From assembly GCA_000146855.1 (NCBI GenBank), contig GL405246.1, positions 702,587 through 766,586 on the forward strand: DNA of 64,000 bases. Reading direction: 5' to 3'. Below are positions 56,223-64,000 of this stretch, piece by piece. The first letter of the stretch is position 1. Each line of letters opens with the position of its first letter. The DNA is from [Eubacterium] yurii subsp. margaretiae ATCC 43715. Lineage in GTDB: Bacteria; Bacillota; Clostridia; Peptostreptococcales; Filifactoraceae. The notes beneath the pieces were generated by a model that saw nothing but the letters and a program-made list of their open reading frames with translations, made no database searches and was not told the origin of the DNA. A program made the translations under genes and the position numbers.

Positions 56223-57455
56223 ATGAAGTTTAACAACATAGATTTTGAACAACTTAGAAACAGTATAGATTGTGCAGGTGCTAGAGTTGCAATGCAAGAT
56301 GTGATAAGAAAAACACCTCTTCTTCACAGTGAGAAACTCAGTGAAACTTATGGCAATGAAATATACTTAAAACCTGAGTGTTTGCAAAAGACAGGCTCTT
56401 TCAAAATAAGGGGGGCTTATAATAAGATGAGAAAGCTCAGCGAAGAAGAAAAGAGCAGGGGAGTAATATGTGCATCCGCCGGCAATCACGCACAGGGAGT
56501 TGCATTTTCTGCTAAAAAATTAGGAATTAAGGCTACTATAGTAATGCCTGAGACATCTCCTCTCATCAAGGTAAATGCTACAAAGAGCTACGGAGTGGAC
56601 GTGGTATTAAGCGGTGAAGTATACGATGAAGCCTATGAAGCATCAAAAAAATTGGAAAAGGAACATGGATATACTTTCATTCACCCTTTTAACGATGTAG
56701 AAGTCATAGAAGGTCAGGGGACAATAGCAAACGAAATATTGGAAGATCTGCCTGATGCAGATTGTATCTTAGTGCCGGTAGGTGGTGGAGGCCTCATCTC
56801 AGGCATTGCTCTTTCAGCCCTTAAGATAAATCCTAAGATTAAGGTAATAGGGGTAGAGCCTACAGGAGCAAATGCAATGCACTCTTCGCTAATAAACGGA
56901 CACATTACCAATCTTAATTCCGTATCCACTATAGCTGACGGTGTAGCAGTAAAAAACCCGGGAGAAATCTGCTACGACATCATCAAAAATACTGTGAGCG
57001 ATATAATAGAAGTGACAGACTTTGAAATAATGGAAGCATATCTGTCACTACTTCAAAACCACAAGTTGGTATCAGAAAATTCAGGCTCTTTGAGTATAGC
57101 TGCACTAAGTAAGTTGAAATCTAAGAATAAGAAGGTAGTTTCACTTATAAGCGGTGGAAATATAGATGTGCTCACCATGTCATCAATGATAAACAAGGGA
57201 CTTATTTCCATGGGTAGAACATTTTGCTTTTCTGTTACCTTGCCTGATGTTCCCGGACAGCTTGTCAAGATTTCCAAGATATTGGCAGATTCAAAGGCAA
57301 ATGTTATAAAACTAGACCATAACCAATTCAAGTCATATAATAGATTTAATAATGTTTCACTTGAAGTTACAGTGGAGACAAATGGTCATGCACATATTGA
57401 AGAAATATCTGATTTATTATACGAAAACGGGTACCATATAATTAGAATTTATTAA
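56223..57455 (+). CDS. ilvA: Threonine ammonia-lyase
   Basis: 410 residues with one C-terminal ACT-like domain. A PLP enzyme that converts threonine to 2-oxobutyrate and ammonia. The PLP lysine is in TGSFKIRGAYNKM (about residue 62), the Gly-rich phosphate loop is VPVGGGGLISGIALSAL (about 183-199), and the ACT domain begins at TLPDVPGQLVKISKILADSK. The length fits the group that can serve catabolism or isoleucine synthesis, so ilvA versus tdcB is open. GGGGG precedes the ATG. Confidence 0.93.
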   Translation: MKFNNIDFEQLRNSIDCAGARVAMQDVIRKTPLLHSEKLSETYGNEIYLKPECLQKTGSFKIRGAYNKMRKLSEEEKSRGVICASAGNHAQGVAFSAKKLGIKATIVMPETSPLIKVNATKSYGVDVVLSGEVYDEAYEASKKLEKEHGYTFIHPFNDVEVIEGQGTIANEILEDLPDADCILVPVGGGGLISGIALSALKINPKIKVIGVEPTGANAMHSSLINGHITNLNSVSTIADGVAVKNPGEICYDIIKNTVSDIIEVTDFEIMEAYLSLLQNHKLVSENSGSLSIAALSKLKSKNKKVVSLISGGNIDVLTMSSMINKGLISMGRTFCFSVTLPDVPGQLVKISKILADSKANVIKLDHNQFKSYNRFNNVSLEVTVETNGHAHIEEISDLLYENGYHIIRIY

Positions 57456-57505
57456 TTCTAATTATATTATGAAAAGTTAATTTGTTTTGAGATAGGAGGT
57501 ATCTT

Positions 57506-58975
57506 ATGGATAAAAAGATACACGGAGTAATGATGCAGACATTTGAATGGTATCTGCCGGATGATTGCTCTCACTGGGATAGGCTTGCTAAGATGTCGCC
57601 TGAACTTTCAAAAGCCGGTATAACTGCTGTTTGGCTACCACCGGCATATAAAGGTCAGGGAGGCAAGAGTGATGTCGGATATGGAGTATATGACATCTAT
57701 GACCTGGGGGAGTTTGACCAAAAGGGAAGTATAGCTACAAAATACGGAACGAGAGAGCAGTATTTAAACTGTATCAAAAAACTCCAAGAAAATGACATAG
57801 ACGTATATTGCGACATTGTACTCAACCATATGATGGGAGCTGACGAGTCTGAAAAAGTGATGGCGGTAGAACAAGACTCTTCTGACAGGACTAAAAATAT
57901 ATCAGATACAAAGGAGATATTAGCTTGGACAAAGTTCACTTTTACAGCAAGAGGCGGAAAATATAGCGACTTTGTATGGACAAAGGACTGTTTTGACGGT
58001 ATTGATTGGGATCAAAAAAGGCAAAAGTCAGGGATTTATAATTTTGAGGGAGTTCCTTGGGATGAAGGAGTGGATAATGAAAATGAAAACTACGACTATC
58101 TTATGGGAGCTGATCTTTGCTTTGGAAATAAAAAAGTTGTAAATCAACTCCTAATTTGGGGAGATTGGTATGTCAGAACTACAGGTCTTGACGGATTCAG
58201 GTTAGATGCAGTAAAGCATATTGATTATAACTTCTATCCAAAATGGCTTGGAAACTTGAGAGATGTCTATGACAAGGAATTTTTTGCAGTAGGTGAGTAT
58301 TGGCATAATGACATCAATGTCATAAAGGAATACTTGGAAAATATTGAAGAATGTATGTCACTCTTTGATGTACCACTTCATGAAAAATTCCATATTGCAA
58401 GCACAAGCAATGGAAATTTTGATTTGAGAAATATATTCAAAGATACTCTTACAGGGGAGAATCCTACCAAGTCTGTATCATTTGTAGACAATCATGATAC
58501 GCAAAAAGGACAGGCACTCCAAAGTCCTGTGGAAAATTGGTTCATACCGCATGCCTACAGCCTTATCTTGCTTAGAGATACAGGCTATCCTTGTGTATTT
58601 TACGGTCATTACTTCGGTATGGAGCATAGCGATGTACCAGCATTTAAGGAGATAATAGACAAACTTCTCTTTGTAAGACATAATCTTATGTATGGAAAGC
58701 TAAACGACTTTTTGGATGAAGAAAGTGTCATTGGATGGAGTTTTGAAGGTGATGAAAGAAGTAATGATGACGGATTTGCAGTTATTTTGACCGACAGTCC
58801 GCAAAGTGAAAAGAAAATTTATGTAGGTGAAAAACACAAGGGGCAGGTTTGGGTAGATATACTTGGTAATTCAGATGAAAAAATTACAATTGGAGATGAC
58901 GGCAGTGCTATATTTAAGGTGAACGACGGTAGCGTCAGCGTCTATTGCAAGGAAGAGATTGTAAGTAGTATGTAA
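57506..58975 (+). CDS. Intracellular alpha-amylase (GH13)
   Basis: 489 residues, no signal peptide, GH13 subfamily 5-like. It hydrolyses alpha-1,4 glucans inside the cell. Visible: GVMMQTFEWYLPDD (start), DIVLNHMMGADE (region I), GLDGFRLDAVKHID (nucleophile Asp, about 235), FAVGEYW (acid/base Glu, about 263) and SFVDNHDTQ (about 326-334). TAGGAGG gives the ATG. It is followed by a convergent ROK kinase gene, so glycogen or maltodextrin turnover with glucose phosphorylation is plausible. Confidence 0.93.
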   Translation: MDKKIHGVMMQTFEWYLPDDCSHWDRLAKMSPELSKAGITAVWLPPAYKGQGGKSDVGYGVYDIYDLGEFDQKGSIATKYGTREQYLNCIKKLQENDIDVYCDIVLNHMMGADESEKVMAVEQDSSDRTKNISDTKEILAWTKFTFTARGGKYSDFVWTKDCFDGIDWDQKRQKSGIYNFEGVPWDEGVDNENENYDYLMGADLCFGNKKVVNQLLIWGDWYVRTTGLDGFRLDAVKHIDYNFYPKWLGNLRDVYDKEFFAVGEYWHNDINVIKEYLENIEECMSLFDVPLHEKFHIASTSNGNFDLRNIFKDTLTGENPTKSVSFVDNHDTQKGQALQSPVENWFIPHAYSLILLRDTGYPCVFYGHYFGMEHSDVPAFKEIIDKLLFVRHNLMYGKLNDFLDEESVIGWSFEGDERSNDDGFAVILTDSPQSEKKIYVGEKHKGQVWVDILGNSDEKITIGDDGSAIFKVNDGSVSVYCKEEIVSSM

Positions 58976-58992
58976 GTTTAATATAAAATCAT

Positions 58993-59051
58993 ACAAAAGG
59001 TGATGAAAGATATTTCAAGTAATTTTGAAACTATCATTCATCACCTTTTGT
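58993..59051. terminator. Bidirectional terminator
   Basis: ACAAAAGGTGATGAA (58993-59007) pairs perfectly with TTCATCACCTTTTGT (59037-59051). It lies between convergent amylase and ROK genes. Confidence 0.8.
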
Positions 59052-59160
59052 AACTATTATCTGTACACTATTATCTATTTAATCTATTTATAATAGGCAT
59101 AGAGAATTTAGTTGAAAATAGCTTATTAAATTTTTTGAGACAGCTTTTAGCCTTCAAATC

Positions 59161-60048
59161 TTATTTTGTTTTTTGTATGAAATTATAATATGCTCCAAGC
59201 ATACCAGCGTCGTTGTTGTAATATGCAGTTTCAAATATTGTCTTATCGCAAATATGTTTGAGCAGGAATTTTTGCATTGATGTTCTTATTTTTTCAAGAA
59301 GATAGTCTCTTTGTGCCATTATTCCGCCACCAAGAACGACTATGTCAGGATTTACAGCGTAGCAAAGATTTGCAACTCCCATACATAGGTTGTCTACCAT
59401 CTCATCTATTGCAGAAATAGCATTTACATCGCCTTTTTTCGCAAGGTCAAATATAATCTTGCCATCAACCTTTGAAGTAAAATCTCCTGTCTTTTGTCTG
59501 AAAGTCTCTATTAATGCAGTAGTTGATGCCAAGTCTTGAAAATCTCCAGTTGGAAGTTTCATATATCCTACTTCAAAACCACTGTAGCTATGTCCATGGT
59601 ATACTTTTTGACCTTGAGTAAAGCAAGCTCCTATTCCTGTACCTATAGTAAGACATAGTACGAAGTCCTTACCCTTTCCACTACCGCTTACAGATTCAGC
59701 TAGACCTGCGCAGTTGACATCATTGTCTATCTCGCATGGGAGGGAAAATTCGTCTTGTATTATCTTCTTCCAATTAGTACCTATATAATTAGGTATTTGC
59801 TTGCCGGCATATACTATCTCACCTTTTTGAGTGTCAACCATTCCTGCTGTAGACATGGCAACACCAACTATATCGTCTTGTTTAGTCAGATAAGAAGATA
59901 TAATATCCTTTACCACTGTTATAAGATGAGTTCCACCCTTTTGGGCATTTGAAGGGATGTTTTGCTTGTCACTAAACTCTTGATTTTCGTTTATTATCCC
60001 ATATTTTATTGCAGTACCGCCAATGTCTATACAGATATATTTTTTCAT
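59161..60048 (-). CDS. ROK family sugar kinase
   Basis: 295 residues. ATP site DIGGTAIKYGII (about 6-17), phosphate loop LTIGTGIGACFTQG (about 137-150), catalytic Asp in EIDNDVNC (about 104-111), and LVVLGGGIMAQRDYL-like adenosine motif near 250. It carries ED/QDLASTTAL but not the CxCGxxGC zinc cluster of classical ROK enzymes, so it belongs to the zinc-free group. Glucose is the likely substrate given the amylase next door. AAAGGA gives ATG 60048 rather than 60084. Confidence 0.9.
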   Translation of the reverse strand: MKKYICIDIGGTAIKYGIINENQEFSDKQNIPSNAQKGGTHLITVVKDIISSYLTKQDDIVGVAMSTAGMVDTQKGEIVYAGKQIPNYIGTNWKKIIQDEFSLPCEIDNDVNCAGLAESVSGSGKGKDFVLCLTIGTGIGACFTQGQKVYHGHSYSGFEVGYMKLPTGDFQDLASTTALIETFRQKTGDFTSKVDGKIIFDLAKKGDVNAISAIDEMVDNLCMGVANLCYAVNPDIVVLGGGIMAQRDYLLEKIRTSMQKFLLKHICDKTIFETAYYNNDAGMLGAYYNFIQKTK

Positions 60049-60117
60049 TTTTTGTCCTTTATACTTGTAAATATTTAAATCCAAGATATATTTTAATATA
60101 TTATAATTTCTTATTTT

Positions 60118-60244
60118 ATACTAGTATTTATTTAATATATGGATAATTTTCATCAATAACTTTAAAAAAATAGTATAAGATTTATGACTTTACTATAAAT
60201 GCACTGAAAATATTTTGTCTATTATTTTATTAGATTTTAGTATT
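60118..60244 (+). repeat. Dispersed repeat family A, copy 4
   Basis: Left ATACTAGTATTTATTTAATA with TATGGAT, right TATTTTATTAGATTTTAGTAT. It is more divergent inside than the other copies. It lies between the ROK kinase start and the HD-GYP stop. Confidence 0.65.
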
Positions 60245-60264
60245 AGTAAGTTTATATCTCAATT

Positions 60265-60290
60265 AAAAAACCACCAAAGATGGTGGATTT
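60265..60290 (-). terminator. Terminator after HD-GYP gene 1
   Basis: CCACCA (60271-60276) and TGGTGG (60281-60286) pair around AAGA. Both sides carry six A or T, so on minus it is followed by TTTTTT; it ends the gene at 60292. Confidence 0.85.
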
Positions 60291-60291
60291 T

Positions 60292-61389
60292 TTATATAAA
60301 TTCGTCAATAATCACTGAGTTGTTTACTTTTGCACTCAAATCCAGCAAATCTCCGGTTTCAAGGCACTTTACTATCGGTCTTAGCGGAGCTGTAGCATTT
60401 ATAAATAACACTTCTCCCTTTACACCATTTGACAATCTTACTATGTTACCTACATAGTTACTTGCCACCCTCTTGATGAACTCTGTAAGAATTGTGATGT
60501 CAAGTTTTTGCATATAGTCTTCTTCAAGTATCTTTACAGCTTCAAAAGGTGTGTATTTTTGTCTATAAGGTCTTTTTGATGTCAGTGCCACAAATACATC
60601 CGAGATAGCAAGTATTTTCGCCATAACAGGTATTTGTTCGTCTATGAGTCCGTATGGATAACCGCTTCCGTCACATCTTTCATGATGATATTTTACAGCA
60701 TCAATTATTTCCTTGTTCAATTCATAAGGTTCAAGAATTTTCAACGATTCTTCCACATGCGTCTTTACTTTCTCATATTCTTCGTCTGTAAGGTTTGAAG
60801 GTTTTTTCATTATTTCTTCATCTATCATAAACTTACCAACGTCGAATAGTAAGGCTGCAAGGGAAAGGTTGTTCAGCTTATCTTCTGACAGTTTCATCCA
60901 CTTGCCTATTGTCAAAGCTATTAGTGAAACGCTGGTACAATGGACAAAAGTCAGGTCGTCTGAGTCCTTTATCTTTTGAAGTAGCTGGAATATATTGGTA
61001 TTTTTGTTAAGATTGGAATTAATAGTTTCTTGAAGTATCGACTCCAACTTTGCCTTATCACAGTTGCCTGTTATGGTAGATACAATTTCACGCTCAAAAT
61101 TATCTACTGAGTCATTAATTTGATTGATGAATTCGCTGATTTCAACTTGTGTATTTTCTTCATAGTCGTCTAGCACTACTTCTGCATTAATCTTTTTTTC
61201 TTTAACAGGAATACCGTCAGACAACATAAGCACCTTTATTTTTGAAATGCCGTTTCTTAATAATAGGTTTTTTAGTGCACTTTCATCAGTAACTGAAAGA
61301 CCTTTAGACAGTATCAGACTGCCTTTGTTGTCGTATATGTCTTCGTCGATAATCATATTAGGTAATATATCATTAACAAAAATTCTCAT
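60292..61389 (-). CDS. HD-GYP domain protein, altered HD
   Basis: 365 residues. An N-terminal alpha/beta part (about 1-120) precedes an HD-GYP-type domain (about 145-310). The first His (FVHCTSVS), KTHVEES, HHERCDGSGYPYGL and ISDVFVALTSKRPYR are kept, but the metal-binding HD reads LLFDVGKF (Phe for His, about residue 182). GYP-class domains degrade cyclic di-GMP; with this ligand lost it may be inactive or sensory. A PilZ-like tail is possible from about 310. GGGGGAT precedes the ATG. Confidence 0.85.
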   Translation of the reverse strand: MRIFVNDILPNMIIDEDIYDNKGSLILSKGLSVTDESALKNLLLRNGISKIKVLMLSDGIPVKEKKINAEVVLDDYEENTQVEISEFINQINDSVDNFEREIVSTITGNCDKAKLESILQETINSNLNKNTNIFQLLQKIKDSDDLTFVHCTSVSLIALTIGKWMKLSEDKLNNLSLAALLFDVGKFMIDEEIMKKPSNLTDEEYEKVKTHVEESLKILEPYELNKEIIDAVKYHHERCDGSGYPYGLIDEQIPVMAKILAISDVFVALTSKRPYRQKYTPFEAVKILEEDYMQKLDITILTEFIKRVASNYVGNIVRLSNGVKGEVLFINATAPLRPIVKCLETGDLLDLSAKVNNSVIIDEFI

Positions 61390-61458
61390 ATTTAATTTTC
61401 ATCCCCCAAATTTACACTAATTTATATTTAGGATAATTTAATATTTTTTATATTAATA

Positions 61459-61505
61459 AGGTCGATTGAGCTTGTGATAGATAATAAATCAAACTCAGTC
61501 GACCT
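61459..61505 (-). terminator. Terminator after HD-GYP gene 2
   Basis: AGGTCGA (61459-61465) pairs with TCGACCT (61499-61505), with further pairing GAG/CTC inside. A/T-rich tails on both sides. It ends the gene at 61511. Confidence 0.75.
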
Positions 61506-61510
61506 GATTT

Positions 61511-62527
61511 TTAGATTATTTCGATTATTTTATTGGTCTTGTACATTTCATTTTGAAGGTTGATTACTCTGCCATCTGTAGTCTTGATAAATGGAAGTGA
61601 TACTTCATTTTCAGGTACAAATACTATTATACCGCTAGTACCGTCAGACAATCTTATTGTAGAGCCGATGTACTTATTTGCAACCTTGTGTAGGAATATA
61701 TACAACATCTTAGGATCTAGTAGTCCCATATATTCAGACTGCATTACTTTGAGTGCATCGAATACTGATATCTTTTCATAAAACTCGCTTTGATTAGTAA
61801 GGTTGTAGAATATTTCAGCTATAGATATTATTCTTGCATACAAAGGAATGATTTCTCCCTTTAGTCCCATTGGACCAGAGCCATCTACTCTTTCTCTTGT
61901 TAGTAAAGATGCCTCCAATACTTGTTTTGGAATAGTATCCTTTCCTCTTATTTCAGGCTTGTCTTCATAAGTTATGTCATTTAGGATGAATATACCGCTT
62001 AGAAGAGCAGCCTCAGACAAGTGTTTCAATTCCACATCGTCAAGGTTTATCCATTTACCTATAGAGTATGAAATAAGTGAAATTTGAAGTATGTCAGAAT
62101 ACTTGTCAGTACCTTCATTTTTAATTTTTTCTACCAACTGAAAAATTGTCAATATAGATTTTTCAGTTTCTTCAGCCAGATGTACACTACGGTCAAGCTC
62201 TCTTATTTGAGCTATGTCCTTAGTTTGACTGAATTTTTCGATATCTTCTTCAAGGTTTTCAACAATTTTTGAAAACTCTTCCTTAAATGCAGTTACTTCC
62301 TGCTTTACTCTTTGTGATATCTTGTCGGATTCTCTAACAGAAATGTAGATATTATCCTCGTCTTTGACAGATATAGTATTTATCCCGTTTCTTCTAAGAA
62401 CGATGGATACTAAGTCAGGGTTTTCTATCTTGAATCCTTTGTATAATAACAAAGAACCTCTCTTACTAAAGACATCGCTATCAACTATCATGCCTCTTTC
62501 TAATTTGTTTACTGATACATCACTCAT
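61511..62527 (-). CDS. Degenerate HD-GYP paralogue
   Basis: 338 residues, same architecture as the neighbour: the start VNKLERGMIVDSDVFSKRGS resembles its start, and the C-terminal parts (KVANKYIGSTIRLSDGTSG versus KRVASNYVGNIVRLSNGVKG) are alike. The HD site reads LLSGIFIL and the HHExxDGSGYP site reads LTRERVDGSGPMG, so nearly all metal ligands are gone while the DGSG is kept. It is therefore unlikely to hydrolyse cyclic di-GMP. AGGAGT precedes the ATG. Confidence 0.85.
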   Translation of the reverse strand: MSDVSVNKLERGMIVDSDVFSKRGSLLLYKGFKIENPDLVSIVLRRNGINTISVKDEDNIYISVRESDKISQRVKQEVTAFKEEFSKIVENLEEDIEKFSQTKDIAQIRELDRSVHLAEETEKSILTIFQLVEKIKNEGTDKYSDILQISLISYSIGKWINLDDVELKHLSEAALLSGIFILNDITYEDKPEIRGKDTIPKQVLEASLLTRERVDGSGPMGLKGEIIPLYARIISIAEIFYNLTNQSEFYEKISVFDALKVMQSEYMGLLDPKMLYIFLHKVANKYIGSTIRLSDGTSGIIVFVPENEVSLPFIKTTDGRVINLQNEMYKTNKIIEII

Positions 62528-62690
62528 AACTTAATACACTCCTAATCAAAAAATCTATATAAAAATTCATAACTTTGTAAAACAATAATACTTTATAAAC
62601 TGACAATTTTATCTATAACCTTGCTTACAATTATAACTTGACTTTAAGAACTAATCAATAAGAAATTTGATTTTTATAGCTAAATTTTTA

Positions 62691-63836
62691 CTATTTTCTC
62701 AATTTTAGCACTATTTTTGTCAATTGGCGTACCACTTCGTCAATTTCTGCTATATTATTGTTTTTGGAAAGTGAGAATCTTACATTTCCGTTTATATAAT
62801 TATCATCTATTTTCATCGCCGACAATACATGCGATTTTTCTATTGAGCCGCTCATACAAGCAGAGCCTATGGAACAGGATATACCTTCCATATCTAGCAG
62901 GGTTACAAGCAGGTTTGAATCAATATTTCTAAAGCAAAAATGTACATTATTTATAAGTCTTTGCTCCATATCTCCTGTCACTATGACATCGCTTATATTG
63001 TTTTGTACCTGAAAGATGAAATAATCACGCAACTCTCTTATGTATTGCCTTTGCTCATAGTTTTTATTAACCTTTTCACAAGCCAATCCTAAAGATACTA
63101 TGGCGGGTACATTTTGAGTACCTGCTCTTTTTCCGCTCTCCTGCTCTCCACCATATATCAGCGGAGATATATTTACACCTTTTCTTACATACAATGCACC
63201 TACACCCTTAAAAGCGTGTATCTTATGCCCTGATATACTTAGCATATCGACACCTAGTTCATTTACGTCAATATCGACTTTTCCTATAGACTGCACAGCA
63301 TCTGTATGGAAAAATGCTCCGTTTTTATGGGCTATATCACAGGCTGTTTTGATGTCCTGAATAGTGCCTACTTCATTATTTGCAGACATTATGGATACAA
63401 GGGCTGTATCACCATTAACCACCTTTTCAAGCATGTCCAAATCTACAAAGCCCTTATCATCGACATCGAGGTACGTTACATTATATCCTTTGCTTTCAAG
63501 ATATTTGCAGGTATTTAATATTGCCTGATGTTCGATTTTACTGGTGATTATTTGCTTTTTATCGGATTTTTCAAGCAGAGCTCTAAGAGCCCAGTTGTCC
63601 GATTCACTACCACCACCTGTAAAGTATATTTCGTCAGGAGATGAGTTGATAAGCTTTGCTACTGTATCTCTGGAGATATCAATTGCATTTTTTGCCACCC
63701 TCGATTCTTTGTAAATCCCTGACGGATTACCATAGTCAAGGGAAAAATACTTGATTGCAGCTTCAAGTATGTCCTTATCTACCTCAGTAGTAGCAGCATT
63801 GTCAAGATATATTCTTTTTTTTGCCTCAGTATTCAT
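62691..63836 (-). CDS. Cysteine desulfurase (NifS/IscS-like)
   Basis: About 381 residues. A PLP enzyme that takes sulfur from cysteine for Fe-S clusters or tRNA thiolation. Visible: IYLDNAATTEVD (about 8-19), FTGGGSESDNWAL (about 69-81), SGHKIHAFKGVGAL (PLP Lys, about 205) and SIGSACMSGSIEKSH (catalytic Cys, about 328). ATG 63836 lies 12 bases after the stop of the Rrf2-type gene, so the two are co-transcribed. Confidence 0.93.
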   Translation of the reverse strand: MNTEAKKRIYLDNAATTEVDKDILEAAIKYFSLDYGNPSGIYKESRVAKNAIDISRDTVAKLINSSPDEIYFTGGGSESDNWALRALLEKSDKKQIITSKIEHQAILNTCKYLESKGYNVTYLDVDDKGFVDLDMLEKVVNGDTALVSIMSANNEVGTIQDIKTACDIAHKNGAFFHTDAVQSIGKVDIDVNELGVDMLSISGHKIHAFKGVGALYVRKGVNISPLIYGGEQESGKRAGTQNVPAIVSLGLACEKVNKNYEQRQYIRELRDYFIFQVQNNISDVIVTGDMEQRLINNVHFCFRNIDSNLLVTLLDMEGISCSIGSACMSGSIEKSHVLSAMKIDDNYINGNVRFSLSKNNNIAEIDEVVRQLTKIVLKLRK

Positions 63837-63847
63837 ACACATCAGTC

Positions 63848-64000
63848 TCAACTTTTCAACTTATGTTTTTTATAATATTCATCTACCATATCTGCAAGAG
63901 TGGTGTTGTCGACAACATCATCGATTGCTTTTTTGATATTGTCCCATATCATATAGGTAGGACATCTGTCAAGCATATCACAATAACCATCTTCTTCCAA
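63848..64000 (-). CDS. Rrf2/IscR-type regulator, 3' end
   Basis: The last 50 residues and stop of a gene that runs beyond the window edge. EEDGYCDMLDRCPTYMIWDN shows two of the three cluster cysteines (C-x5-C) of IscR-type Rrf2 regulators, and NTTLADMVDEYY is the family's final helix. Located directly before a cysteine desulfurase, it probably senses Fe-S status and represses this unit. The DNA-binding domain is outside the window. Confidence 0.9.
   Translation of the reverse strand: MEEDGYCDMLDRCPTYMIWDNIKKAIDDVVDNTTLADMVDEYYKKHKLKS

Overview
The window is low-GC DNA (roughly 30% G+C by eye) with strong AGGAGG-type ribosome binding sites, AGA/ATA-rich codon use, a CIRCE/HrcA heat-shock operon, S-layer homology (SLH) repeats, HD-GYP proteins and a clostridial-type long urocanase. 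This points to an anaerobic, amino-acid-fermenting Bacillota of class Clostridia. A Peptostreptococcaceae-like oral or gut organism is my best guess, but it is inference. I see no tRNA, rRNA or CRISPR array.

Layout. (1) Positions 1-11,000 are an accessory, decaying region: small membrane proteins and lipoproteins, a YCII protein, a YbjQ protein, two GNATs (one frameshifted), a frameshifted XRE regulator, a truncated SAP-like gene, an IS630 transposase remnant, and the scar of a mobilizable element (DUF3847-like gene plus an oriT-like inverted repeat with no relaxase). Next to the scar lies a 48-nt perfect palindrome. (2) 11,056-18,805, minus strand: a giant beta-helix/SLH surface protein, with a LytTR response regulator and GHKL kinase upstream. 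An 11-bp direct repeat at 21-bp spacing sits just upstream of a -10 box for the surface protein. (3) 19,229-28,417: a SemiSWEET gene, then a histidine-utilisation cluster (hutH, an NhaC/YuiF-like permease and hutD on minus; hutU and hutI on plus). (4) 28,693-30,958: panD-panC and a BASS-family transporter, probably importing a pantothenate precursor. (5) 31,304-40,196: a DUF3990/XRE toxin-antitoxin-like pair, a CDF transporter, a PadR/CPBP operon with a decayed CPBP copy, a WYL regulator, GyrI-like and ClbS-like genes, a frameshifted HsdR-N gene and a GNAT.

(6) 40,265-50,082: rpsB and tsf as separate transcription units, a MATE exporter, rsmG with an SseB-like gene, then an S49/SppA-like protein that seems to lack its catalytic residues. 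The latter is coupled to a 944-residue RDD membrane protein with a Gln/Asn-rich repeated cytosolic arm. (7) 50,803-55,969: hrcA-grpE-dnaK-dnaJ under a CIRCE promoter. (8) 56,223-64,000: threonine ammonia-lyase, intracellular alpha-amylase, ROK sugar kinase, two HD-GYP paralogues with degraded metal ligands, a cysteine desulfurase and the 3' end of an Rrf2/IscR-type regulator.

Two families of AT-rich, roughly 120-135-bp dispersed repeats recur in intergenic spaces: family A at 7501, 10671, 50541 and 60118, and family B at 36834 and 50257, with degenerate pieces elsewhere. The most interesting unexplained items are the SppA-like/RDD repeat-protein pair, the DUF3990/XRE pair with its operator inside the promoter spacer, the LytTR-SLH system, the orphan oriT-like scar, and the dispersed repeats.
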